NCBI RefSeq assembly: GCF_040365005.1
Contig: NZ_BAABWV010000008.1
Location: 62,001-126,000 of the forward strand
Origin: Antarcticimicrobium sp040365005
Lineage (GTDB): Bacteria; Pseudomonadota; Alphaproteobacteria; Rhodobacterales; Rhodobacteraceae
Reading direction: 5' to 3'
Length of the DNA stretch: 64,000 bases
A model generated the notes under the pieces. It did not search any database, was not told where the DNA came from, and saw only the letters and a program-made list of their open reading frames with translations. Shown piece after piece: positions 25,755 through 33,643 of the stretch. Position numbers and translations under genes: made by a program. Numbering within the stretch: position 1 is the stretch's first letter; every line of letters starts with the position of its first letter.

Positions 25755-25790
25755 TTCTGCGAGTGCGAAGAGGTTTCTGCGTTCGCAGGG
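25755..25790 (+). promoter_or_regulatory. TTCTGCG direct-repeat operator upstream of ccr
   Basis: TTCTGCGAGTGCGAA (25755-25769) and TTCTGCGTTCGCAGG (25775-25789) start exactly 20 bp apart. Each is an imperfect inverted repeat around TGCG/CGCA. They lie about 115-150 bp before the ccr start in AT-rich DNA. RamB/PccR- and CcrR-type regulators control EMC genes in other alphaproteobacteria; which of them, if any, binds here is not known. Confidence 0.55.
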
Positions 25791-25859
25791 TCATAAAATT
25801 ACAAAATCGGACAAAACACTATTGCATTGTTGCGCGGCTATTCATATCCCATCCAGAGA

Positions 25860-25880
25860 GCCGCGATTCTGCATCGCGGC
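25860..25880 (+). promoter_or_regulatory. leader hairpin before ccr
   Basis: A perfect 8-bp stem (GCCGCGAT/ATCGCGGC) with loop TCTGC lies 25 bp before the ccr ATG, just upstream of a strong AAGGAGG ribosome site. It probably forms in the 5-prime leader and may protect the mRNA or tune translation. Confidence 0.5.
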
Positions 25881-25905
25881 ACAAGGGATGTAGAAGGAGG
25901 CCATC

Positions 25906-27195
25906 ATGGCTTTGGACACCAACGGCGGTATCGCGCCGTACGAGGCGCCTGAAAAAGATCTCTACGAGATGGGGGAAATGCCTCCCCTGGGGCATGTGCC
26001 CAAGCAGATGTATGCTTGGGCCATCCGCAAGGAACGCCATGGCGATCCTGACAGCGCGATGCAGCTTGAAGTCGTGGACACCCCGACGCTGGACAGCAAC
26101 GAGGTGCTGGTCATGGTGATGGCGGCGGGCGTCAACTATAATGGTGTCTGGGCCGCGCTGGGCCAGCCGGTCAGCCCGTTCGACGGCCACAAGCAGCCCT
26201 ATCATATCGCCGGCTCTGACGCCGCCGGTATCGTCTGGGCGGTTGGTGACAAGGTCAAACGCTGGAAGGTCGGCGACGAGGTGGTGGTCCACTGCAACCA
26301 GGATGACGGCGACGACGAGGAATGCAACGGCGGCGACCCGATGTTCTCGTCCAGCCAGCGGATCTGGGGCTATGAGACCCCGGATGGCTCGTTCGGGCAG
26401 TTCACCCGGGTGCAGTCGCAGCAGTTGATGCCGCGTCCCAAGCACCTGACCTGGGAGGAAAGCGCCTGTTACACGCTGACGCTGGCCACCGCGTACCGGA
26501 TGCTGTTCGGCCATCACCCGCATGATCTGAAGCCGGGCCAGAACGTTCTGGTCTGGGGCGCTTCGGGCGGGCTGGGCTCCTTTGCGATCCAGTTGATCAA
26601 TACCGCCGGCGCCAACGCGATCGGCGTGATCAGCGACGAGGACAAGCGCCAGTTCGTCCTCGACCTTGGTGCCAAGGGGGTGATCAACCGCAAGGATTTC
26701 AATTGCTGGGGGCGGCTGCCCACGGTCAATACGCCGGAATACAACACCTGGCTGAAAGAGGCGCGCAAGTTCGGCAAGGCGATCTGGGAGATCACCGGCA
26801 AGGGCGTGAGCGTCGACATGGTGTTCGAGCATCCCGGAGAGGCGACCTTCCCGGTGTCGTCGCTGGTCTGCAAGAAGGGCGGCATGGTTGTGATCTGCGC
26901 CGGCACCTCGGGGTTCAACTGTACTTTTGACGTTCGCTACATGTGGATGCACCAGAAGCGCCTGCAGGGGTCGCATTTCGCGCATCTCAAGCAGGCGGCC
27001 TCGGCCAACCGGCTGATGCTGGAGCGGCGGATTGATCCCTGCATGTCCGAGGTGTTCACCTGGGACGACCTGCCCCTGGCACACATGAAGATGCTGCGCA
27101 ACGAGCACAAGCCGGGCAACATGTCGGTGCTGGTGCAATCGCCGCAGACCGGGTTGCGCACTTTTGAAGAGGTGCTCGAAGCCGGCCAGAAGTAA
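25906..27195 (+). CDS. ccr: crotonyl-CoA carboxylase/reductase
   Basis: This is the key enzyme of the EMC pathway. It reduces crotonyl-CoA with NADPH and carboxylates it to (2S)-ethylmalonyl-CoA. The 429-residue protein belongs to the medium-chain reductase family: the N-terminal GroES-like fold is followed by the Rossmann domain with VWGASGGLGSFAIQL (nucleotide loop). The long N-terminal extension (GEMPPLGHVPKQMYAWAIR) and the segment DDEECNGGDPMFSSSQRIWGYE are typical of Ccr. It has a strong AAGGAGG ribosome site, a hairpin leader and upstream direct repeats, and ends at its own terminator. Confidence 0.97.
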   Translation: MALDTNGGIAPYEAPEKDLYEMGEMPPLGHVPKQMYAWAIRKERHGDPDSAMQLEVVDTPTLDSNEVLVMVMAAGVNYNGVWAALGQPVSPFDGHKQPYHIAGSDAAGIVWAVGDKVKRWKVGDEVVVHCNQDDGDDEECNGGDPMFSSSQRIWGYETPDGSFGQFTRVQSQQLMPRPKHLTWEESACYTLTLATAYRMLFGHHPHDLKPGQNVLVWGASGGLGSFAIQLINTAGANAIGVISDEDKRQFVLDLGAKGVINRKDFNCWGRLPTVNTPEYNTWLKEARKFGKAIWEITGKGVSVDMVFEHPGEATFPVSSLVCKKGGMVVICAGTSGFNCTFDVRYMWMHQKRLQGSHFAHLKQAASANRLMLERRIDPCMSEVFTWDDLPLAHMKMLRNEHKPGNMSVLVQSPQTGLRTFEEVLEAGQK

Positions 27196-27214
27196 TTTCA
27201 TTTTGAAACAATTG

Positions 27215-27250
27215 GGCCCCGCGGCGTTAACGCATCGCGGGGCCTTTCTT
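27215..27250 (+). terminator. Rho-independent terminator of ccr
   Basis: A 9-bp stem (GGCCCCGCG/CGCGGGGCC, 27215-27244) with a 12-base loop is followed by TTTCTT, 20 bp after the ccr stop. Confidence 0.88.
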
Positions 27251-27335
27251 ATGCCGTTTTGTCAAGATGGGGCTTTAAAAATTACGCTTCAGGTTGTTAT
27301 GATCTGGCCGATAAAATCCTCTAACGAGTATCATT

Positions 27336-27521
27336 ATGACCCGAATGCATTGGATTCTGGCTGTTTTGCAGGATTTGCGAGCCTATGCATCCGACAACGA
27401 CCTGCGCCGACTGGAGCAGCACCTGGGGCAGGCCTTCGAAATCGCCTGCAGCGAACTGGCCGAGAACGACGGTGACACATGTGACGAGAAGGTTGAGCAA
27501 AGCGACGCCGGTGCGGATTAG
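27336..27521 (+). CDS. hypothetical 61-residue acidic protein
   Basis: This small soluble protein (MTRMHWILAVLQDL to SDAGAD) of 61 residues has a weak GAG ribosome site. The first 40 residues look like two amphipathic helices (VLQDLRAYASDNDLRRLEQ and AFEIACSELAEN). The tail is acidic, with one of two Cys at GDTCDE. It lies after the ccr terminator and 60 bp before the helicase. I do not recognise a family; its AT-rich upstream sequence fits a separate promoter. Confidence 0.55.
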   Translation: MTRMHWILAVLQDLRAYASDNDLRRLEQHLGQAFEIACSELAENDGDTCDEKVEQSDAGAD

Positions 27522-27581
27522 GCGGCGCAGCGCGGCGGCTTCTGTCTGGCGCAGGCGGGGGTGGCGCGATAGGGTCGCGCC

Positions 27582-29111
27582 ATGACCGAGATGACCATCA
27601 CCTTTTCCGACGACCAGGCCACCGCCTATGACAGCGTGGCCGAGATGCTGCGCGGGGCCGGGGTCGATCTCGACGACGGCACGCTGGCTCCGCCGACGGA
27701 CAAGGGCGCCGGGGTGATGGCGTTGATCGGCAAGGCGGGCTCGGGCAAGACATTGCTCCTGGCCGAACTTTACAAGGCGCTGGAAGAGGCCGGCGTCGAT
27801 GTGGTTTCAGGCGATTACGAGGGGCGCAAGCGGCGCGACCGGCGCACGCTGGCGATCCTGGCGCCGACCAACAAGGCGGCCAGCGTCCTGCGGTTTCGCG
27901 GTGTTCCGGCAACCACCATTCACCGCATTCTCTATACCCCGGTCTATGACCCGGAGTACGAGCGCATCGCCGAATGGCTGGCCGGGAACGGCGAACGGCC
28001 CGAGATCGAGGGGCTGAGCGACGCGGCGCTGGACCGGGCGCATGCGTTCTACCAGAACAACAAGTCGATCCCGGGCGCGCTGGCCGCTGCCGGATTGCGC
28101 GGATCGGATTTCATCACCGGCTGGAAACGGCGCGAGGATCCGCTGGACATCGGGTTCGTCGACGAGGCCTCGATGCTGGACGATCGCCAGTTCAATGACC
28201 TGAAGGAGATCTTTCCCAACCTGCTGCTGTTCGGAGACCCGGCGCAGCTGGCGCCGGTGAACCAATCGGGCGCCATGGTCTTTGACACGATGCCCGAGGG
28301 CCGCAAGCTGGAGTTGCACCGCATTCACCGGCAAGAGGCGGACAACCCGATCCTCGACCTGGCGCACGCACTGGCCGACCCGCAGCTGGGGTTCGAGGAT
28401 TTCGAGCGCATGGTCGAGGACAAGGCCCGGCAGGACGACCGGGTGGTCTGGGGCCAACGGGTCGAGGTCGACCTGATGGCGCGCAGCCCGGTACTGGTCT
28501 GGCGCAACGCCACCCGCATCCGGCTGATCACCGCCTTTCGGTCGGTACATGGCGCGCCGGAGGATGACCTTCTGGCGGGCGAGCCGCTGATCTGCGACGG
28601 GATCGAACTGCCGCTGAAACACCGCAAGAAACGGCTGGATCTCGAGGCGCGCGGCCTGATCAAGGGCGCGCAGGTGATCTATCTTGGCGCCGGGCGCAAA
28701 CCGGGGTTTTCGCGCCTGCACGTGATCGGGGCCGAGGACCCGCAGGTCAGCGCCGCCTCGATCATCAAGATCGAGAAGCCGGATGAGGAAGAGCCGTTCA
28801 TTCCCTTCGCGGCGCGGATGGGGGCGACCTTTCTGCACGGGGCGGCGGTTACCATCCACAAGGCGCAGGGCAGCCAGTGGGACACGGTGCAGGTATTTGC
28901 CCCTGATCTCTATGCCGCCGCGCGCATGGGCCGGGTCGAGGCGGGCCAGCCGCTATGGAAACGGCTGGCCTATGTGGCGATCACCCGGGCGCAGGAGCGG
29001 CTGATCTGGGTGGTGCGCAACCGGCTGTCGAAACCGACCTATCCGCTGCGGGTGGACGATTTGCGCGCGGCCGCCCCGGCGCCGCTCGAATTGCAGGTGG
29101 AGGAGACATGA
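27582..29111 (+). CDS. SF1B helicase, RecD2/Dda-like
   Basis: This 509-residue ATP-dependent DNA helicase belongs to superfamily 1B. In order: Walker A GKAGSGKT (50-57), APTNKAA (motif Ia), VDEASML (Walker B/DEAD-like), FGDPAQLAPV (motif III), and the C-terminal TIHKAQGSQWD and YVAITRAQERL (motifs V-VI). It lacks the long N-terminal region of RecD2, so it resembles the compact Dda/RecD-like group that unwinds 5-prime to 3-prime. The cellular role is unknown. Its stop overlaps the following SDR start (ATGA). Confidence 0.87.
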   Translation: MTEMTITFSDDQATAYDSVAEMLRGAGVDLDDGTLAPPTDKGAGVMALIGKAGSGKTLLLAELYKALEEAGVDVVSGDYEGRKRRDRRTLAILAPTNKAASVLRFRGVPATTIHRILYTPVYDPEYERIAEWLAGNGERPEIEGLSDAALDRAHAFYQNNKSIPGALAAAGLRGSDFITGWKRREDPLDIGFVDEASMLDDRQFNDLKEIFPNLLLFGDPAQLAPVNQSGAMVFDTMPEGRKLELHRIHRQEADNPILDLAHALADPQLGFEDFERMVEDKARQDDRVVWGQRVEVDLMARSPVLVWRNATRIRLITAFRSVHGAPEDDLLAGEPLICDGIELPLKHRKKRLDLEARGLIKGAQVIYLGAGRKPGFSRLHVIGAEDPQVSAASIIKIEKPDEEEPFIPFAARMGATFLHGAAVTIHKAQGSQWDTVQVFAPDLYAAARMGRVEAGQPLWKRLAYVAITRAQERLIWVVRNRLSKPTYPLRVDDLRAAAPAPLELQVEET

Positions 29112-29842
29112 AGAGCATCCTGATCACCGGCGCCAGTTCCGGCATCGGTCGCGCCACCGCCGAATTGTTCCTGCGCGAGGGCTGGCGGGTGGGCCTGCTG
29201 GCACGCCGCGCCGAGGCGTTGGAACAGGTCGCGGCGGGGCAGGCGGGCGCGGTGGTGCTGCCGGCCGATGTCACCGACCCGGCGGAGGTCGAGGCGGCCT
29301 TTGACAGCTTTATCGCAACCGCCGGGCGGCTTGATGTGCTGTTCAACAACGCCGGTATCTTCACGCCCGCCGGAACCATCGACGAGATCGCACTGGACGA
29401 CTGGTTCCGCGCGGTCAACGTGAACCTCAACGGCATGTTCCTGTCCGCGCGGTCGGCTTTCGCGGCGATGCGGTCGCAAGACCCGCAGGGCGGGCGCATC
29501 ATCAACAACGGCTCGATCGCCGCCCATGTGCCGCGGCCGCATTCGGTGCCCTACGCAGCGACCAAGCACGCGATCACCGGGCTGACCCGCAGCCTGTCGC
29601 TGGACGGGCGGCCCTTTGACATCGCCTGCGGGCAGATCGACATCGGCAACGCACGCACGCCGATGGTGGCCGAGCTGGCCGAGCGCCAGCAGGCCGAGGC
29701 CCCGGACGCGCCGCCAATGGATACGATGGCGGTTGAGGACGCGGCAAAATCGGTGCTGCACATGGCCAGCCTGCCGCTGGAGGCGAACGTGCAGTTCATG
29801 ACCGTGATGGCGACCAAGATGCCCTATATTGGGCGCGGCTGA
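29108..29842 (+). CDS. SDR-family oxidoreductase
   Basis: This 244-residue classical short-chain dehydrogenase/reductase has TGASSGIG (7-14) as the NAD(P)-binding loop, NNAG as the adenine-side motif, NNGSIAAH for the catalytic serine and YAATKH for the catalytic Tyr/Lys pair. The substrate is not predictable. The start overlaps the helicase stop by 4 bp, so the two are translationally coupled even though their functions look unrelated. It converges on the TIGR02186 gene with a 9-bp gap. Confidence 0.9.
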   Translation: MKSILITGASSGIGRATAELFLREGWRVGLLARRAEALEQVAAGQAGAVVLPADVTDPAEVEAAFDSFIATAGRLDVLFNNAGIFTPAGTIDEIALDDWFRAVNVNLNGMFLSARSAFAAMRSQDPQGGRIINNGSIAAHVPRPHSVPYAATKHAITGLTRSLSLDGRPFDIACGQIDIGNARTPMVAELAERQQAEAPDAPPMDTMAVEDAAKSVLHMASLPLEANVQFMTVMATKMPYIGRG

Positions 29843-29851
29843 GACCCGGGA

Positions 29852-30619
29852 TCAACGGTTCCTGAGCGCGGTGAAGGCCGCCGAGGCCCCCCAGCCGGCG
29901 ATGATGGCGATGGCCAGTGACATCAGCCCGTACAGCACCGGTTGCTGCCGCGACAGCACGAACAGCCAGCGTTCCAGCCCGACCTTGCGCACGTCGATGG
30001 TGGTTTCGTATTGGCTGATGACCTCGCCTTGCCGGGTGAGAAAGATCCGCGTGGCATAGGCGCCCTCGATCAGGTCGGCAGGCATCTTGATGGCGGTGCG
30101 GAACAGGGTCTGTTCGTCCAGCACGATCTTGCCCTCGAGCATCTGGTAGAGGTCGGCGTTGCGGCGGATGCGGATCAGCGCCTCGGTGAATTCGGGGGCG
30201 TCGCGGATTTCCATCGGGGCACCGACCGACCGGATCGCCCGGCCGATGCTGATCTTGTGGCGCAGGTCCTCGGTGTCGGACAGGACGTCGTTCCACGCGC
30301 CGGTGGTGGCCACCGCATAGAACGAGGGGGCGGCATCGACCTCGATCGCCTCGGCGTTGACCCAGATGCCGAACCGGTTGGCCTTGCGCCGCACCACCAC
30401 CGGGTTCGAGGGGCCGGCGATGGTGATGATGATCTCCAGCGGGTCCTCGGGGATCGGGGTTTCCCGCTTGACCGCGCCGAAGATCAGGATCTCCGAGCCG
30501 TCGAAGCTGGTGGTGATCGAGACCCGGTCGCTGGACAGGCCGAGCACAACCTCTTCGCCGGTGGCAAGAGCCGAAAGCGGCGTCAGCAGCAGGGCGAACA
30601 GGAGGGCAAGGAAGCGCAT
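29852..30619 (-). CDS. TIGR02186-like conserved membrane-anchored protein
   Basis: This 255-residue protein has an N-terminal signal peptide (MRFLALLFALLLTPLSALA) and one C-terminal transmembrane helix (PVLYGLMSLAIAIIAGWG). The long middle part is extracytoplasmic and beta-rich. This matches TIGR02186, an alphaproteobacterial family of unknown function often found beside TauE-like exporters. Here two such exporters lie directly upstream on the same strand (3-bp and 87-bp gaps), so it is likely a periplasmic-facing partner of the transporter. The substrate is unknown. Confidence 0.8.
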   Translation of the reverse strand: MRFLALLFALLLTPLSALATGEEVVLGLSSDRVSITTSFDGSEILIFGAVKRETPIPEDPLEIIITIAGPSNPVVVRRKANRFGIWVNAEAIEVDAAPSFYAVATTGAWNDVLSDTEDLRHKISIGRAIRSVGAPMEIRDAPEFTEALIRIRRNADLYQMLEGKIVLDEQTLFRTAIKMPADLIEGAYATRIFLTRQGEVISQYETTIDVRKVGLERWLFVLSRQQPVLYGLMSLAIAIIAGWGASAAFTALRNR

Positions 30620-30622
30620 CGC

Positions 30623-31546
30623 TCAGTGCCCCCCGGCCGGCCCGAGGGTATAAAGCTCGGACGGTTGCAGCAGAAGATCCGCGGCCAGCTTGCCGCAGAC
30701 CACCAGGACCATCAGCGCCAGCAGGATGCGCAGTTGCTCGGCCTTGAGGCGCAGCCCGATCTGGGTGCCAATCTGTGCCCCCACGACGCCGCCCACCAGC
30801 AGCAGCACCGCCAGCACGATATCGACGGTAAAGTTGGTGGTGGCGTGCAGCATGGTGGTGAAGGCGGTGACCAGGATGATCTGGAACAGCGAGGTGCCGA
30901 CCACCACCTTGGTCGGCATGCCGAGGATATAGATCATCGCCGGCACCATGATGAAGCCGCCGCCGACCCCCATGATCGCGGCCAGGATGCCCACGAGGAT
31001 GCCGACGCAGATCGGCGGGATCACCGAGATATAAAGGCCCGAGGTGCGAAACCGCATCTTGAACGGCAGCGCGTGGACCCAGCTGCGCTGGCGTCGCTTC
31101 GGCGCCGAGCCGCCCGTGGCCCTGCGGGCCTTGCGCAGGGCCTGCAGGCTTTCCATGAACATTAGCCCGCCAACGACGCCGAGAAATACCACGTAGCACA
31201 GCCGCACCAGCAGATCGACCTGGCCGAGGCTCTTGAGATAGTTGAACACCAGCACCCCGAAGGCCGCGCCGATCAGCCCGCCGAGTTGCAGCACCAGGCC
31301 CATCTTTATGTCGACGGTTCGCCGTCGGAAATGCGCGAGCACGCCGGAGAACGAGGAGGCGACGATCTGGTTGGCCTCGGTCGCCACGGCCACGGCGGGG
31401 GGGATGCCGATAAAGAACAACAGCGGTGTCATCAGGAACCCGCCGCCGACCCCGAACATGCCCGAGAGTATGCCCACCAGACCGCCGAGCCCGAGAAGAA
31501 CAAGGGCGCTGACCGAAGTCTCGGCGATTGGCAGGTAAATTTGCAT
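30623..31546 (-). CDS. TauE/SafE-family exporter, tandem copy A
   Basis: This 307-residue polytopic membrane protein of the TauE/SafE family carries the two family repeats: GMFGVGGGFLMTPLLFF in the first half and AIMGVGGGFIMVPAMIY in the second. A basic cytoplasmic loop (KARRATGGSAPKRRQR) separates them. It ends 3 bp before the TIGR02186 gene. It is very similar along its whole length to the next gene upstream, including identical stretches such as VLAHFRRRTVD, so the pair arose by tandem duplication. Sulfur-containing anions are typical family substrates, but none can be named here. Confidence 0.87.
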   Translation of the reverse strand: MQIYLPIAETSVSALVLLGLGGLVGILSGMFGVGGGFLMTPLLFFIGIPPAVAVATEANQIVASSFSGVLAHFRRRTVDIKMGLVLQLGGLIGAAFGVLVFNYLKSLGQVDLLVRLCYVVFLGVVGGLMFMESLQALRKARRATGGSAPKRRQRSWVHALPFKMRFRTSGLYISVIPPICVGILVGILAAIMGVGGGFIMVPAMIYILGMPTKVVVGTSLFQIILVTAFTTMLHATTNFTVDIVLAVLLLVGGVVGAQIGTQIGLRLKAEQLRILLALMVLVVCGKLAADLLLQPSELYTLGPAGGH

Positions 31547-31633
31547 GGAACTATCTAACCCCGGTTTTCTTGCCGATCAAAGCTGAAAACCGCGCTAACG
31601 CGGAGAGGTGAACGTCAGAGTGACGCCGGGGCC

Positions 31634-32569
31634 TCAATGGCGGCCGGGTTCAGACAGCGCGAACAGCTCGGCCGGCTGGAGCAGAAGATCCAGCGCGATC
31701 TTGCCGCAAACCGCCAGCACCAGCCCCGCCAGCAGCACGCGCAACTGCTCGGCCTTGAGCCGCAGCCCGATCTGGGCCCCGATCTGTGCCCCCAGCACGC
31801 CGCCCAGGATCAGATAGACCGCCAGGACGGTATCCACCGTCTGGTTGGTGGTGGCATGCAGCATGGTGGTGAAGGCGGTGACGAAGAGGATCTGGAACAG
31901 CGAGGTGCCGACAACCACCTTGGTCGGCATGCCGAGGATATAGATCATCGCCGGCACCATGATGAAGCCGCCGCCGACCCCCATCACCGCCGACAACACC
32001 CCCACCGCCAACCCGACCAGCAGCGGCGGGATCACCGACATGTACTGACCCGAGGTGCGAAAGCGCACCTTGAACGGCAGCGCATGGACCCAGGTGCGCG
32101 CGGGGCGCTTGCGCTTGGGGGCGGTGTCGGGATTGCGGGCCTTGTTGCGCGCCTTGCGCAGGGCATTCAGGCTCTCGATGAACATCAGCGCGCCGACGAC
32201 GCCGAGGAAGACCACGTAGCACAGCTGCACCAGCAGATCGACCTGGCCCAGGCTCTTGAGATAGTTGAACACGAAGACGCCCAACCCCGATCCGGCCAGC
32301 CCGCCGACCAGCAGCACCGACCCCATGGCCAGGTCGACCGTGCGGCGCCGGAAATGGGCGAGGACCGCCGAGAAGGAGGTCGCCACGATCTGGTTGGCGC
32401 CGGTGGCCACGGCCACCGCGGGGGGCACGCCGATGAAGAACAGGAGCGGCGTGATCAGGAACCCGCCACCGACCCCGAACATGCCCGACAGCATCCCGAT
32501 CAGCCCGCCCAGACCCAGAAGCACGTATGCATTCACGGAGACTTCGGCGATTGGCAGATAGATATGCAT
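31634..32569 (-). CDS. TauE/SafE-family exporter, tandem copy B
   Basis: This 311-residue paralogue of the adjacent copy A has the same two-repeat layout (GMFGVGGGFLITPLLFF; AVMGVGGGFIMVPAMIY) and the same loop length, with a more basic loop (ARNKARNPDTAPKRKR). It is the first gene of a three-gene run (copy B, copy A, TIGR02186). The 87-bp gap to copy A has no terminator hairpin. The two copies keep both conserved motif sets, so neither looks decayed; a heteromeric transporter or two substrate ranges are possible. Confidence 0.87.
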   Translation of the reverse strand: MHIYLPIAEVSVNAYVLLGLGGLIGMLSGMFGVGGGFLITPLLFFIGVPPAVAVATGANQIVATSFSAVLAHFRRRTVDLAMGSVLLVGGLAGSGLGVFVFNYLKSLGQVDLLVQLCYVVFLGVVGALMFIESLNALRKARNKARNPDTAPKRKRPARTWVHALPFKVRFRTSGQYMSVIPPLLVGLAVGVLSAVMGVGGGFIMVPAMIYILGMPTKVVVGTSLFQILFVTAFTTMLHATTNQTVDTVLAVYLILGGVLGAQIGAQIGLRLKAEQLRVLLAGLVLAVCGKIALDLLLQPAELFALSEPGRH

Positions 32570-32632
32570 GGTCCCTGTTAGTCCTCTGCAAGATGCCGGG
32601 TCAATCTGCCAGGCTGCCGCAATGCGCCGCGG

Positions 32633-33643
32633 TCAGCGTTCCTTCACATAGGGTTCGCCCCCGGCGCGCGGCGGAATCGCCTTGCCCACGAAGCCCGCCA
32701 GGATGACGACGGTGAGGATATAGGGCAGGGCGTCCATCACCTGCACCGGGATCACCACACCGCCGATGTCGATGTTCTGATAGCGCAGCGCCACCGCCTG
32801 CAGGAACCCGAACAACAGGCAGGCCCACATCGCGTGCCAGGGCCGCCACTTGGCAAAGATCAGCGCGGCCAGCGCGATGAAGCCGCGCCCGGCGGTCATT
32901 TCTTTGACGAAACCGGCCTGGAGCGCGGTGGCCAGGTAGGCCCCGGCGATGCCGCAGAGCAGCCCGCAGATCGCCACCGCGGCATAGCGCAGCCCGACCA
33001 CCGAGACACCGGAGGTATCGACCGCCGCCGGGTTCTCGCCGACCGCGCGCAGGCGCAGGCCGAAGCGGGTGCGGAACAGCACCCACCAGGTCGCCGGCAC
33101 CGCCAGAAAGGCGGCATAGACCAGGATCGAGTGCCCCGAGATCAGGTCGGAATAGACCTGGTGCAGGGGACTGGCCTCGGCGATCAGGTCCGAGACCGGG
33201 CGGCCGGTGGTCTCGGCGTCGGCCGGGCCGATGGCGCCGGGAAACTCCAGGCCGGGAAACCGGCCTTGTCCGAACAGCGAGGGGGTGCGCCCGCCCTGGC
33301 GGAACCAGTCCTGCGCGATCAGCACGGTCATGCCCGAGGCGAGAAAATTGATCGCCACGCCGGAAATCAGCTGGTTGCCGCGAAAGGTGATCGAGGCCAG
33401 CCCGTGCAACCCGGCCAGCACCATGGACGAGGCGATGCCCGCCAGCAGCCCCAGCCAGACCGAGCCGGTGACCGAGGCGATCGCCGCCGAGAAGAAGGCC
33501 GCCATCAGCATCTTGCCCTCGAGCCCGATGTCGAAGATCCCGGCACGTTCCGAGAACAGGCCGGCAAGGCAGGCCAGCAGCAGCGGCGTAGACAGCCGGA
33601 TGGTGCTGTCGAACACCTGGATGAGCGTCAGGAAATCCATCAC
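32633..33643 (-). CDS. ABC transporter permease, BMP/nucleoside type (second subunit)
   Basis: This 336-residue integral membrane permease of the BPD_transp_2 family resembles NupQ/YufQ-type subunits of nucleoside importers. It has roughly nine helices and a cytoplasmic FRTRFGLRLRAVGENPAAVDTSGV loop, split here around the EAA-like RAVGENP motif. It is the last gene of a four-gene operon (binding protein, ATPase, two permeases) and overlaps the previous permease by 4 bp. It would form the membrane channel together with that permease. Confidence 0.9.
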   Translation of the reverse strand: MMDFLTLIQVFDSTIRLSTPLLLACLAGLFSERAGIFDIGLEGKMLMAAFFSAAIASVTGSVWLGLLAGIASSMVLAGLHGLASITFRGNQLISGVAINFLASGMTVLIAQDWFRQGGRTPSLFGQGRFPGLEFPGAIGPADAETTGRPVSDLIAEASPLHQVYSDLISGHSILVYAAFLAVPATWWVLFRTRFGLRLRAVGENPAAVDTSGVSVVGLRYAAVAICGLLCGIAGAYLATALQAGFVKEMTAGRGFIALAALIFAKWRPWHAMWACLLFGFLQAVALRYQNIDIGGVVIPVQVMDALPYILTVVILAGFVGKAIPPRAGGEPYVKER

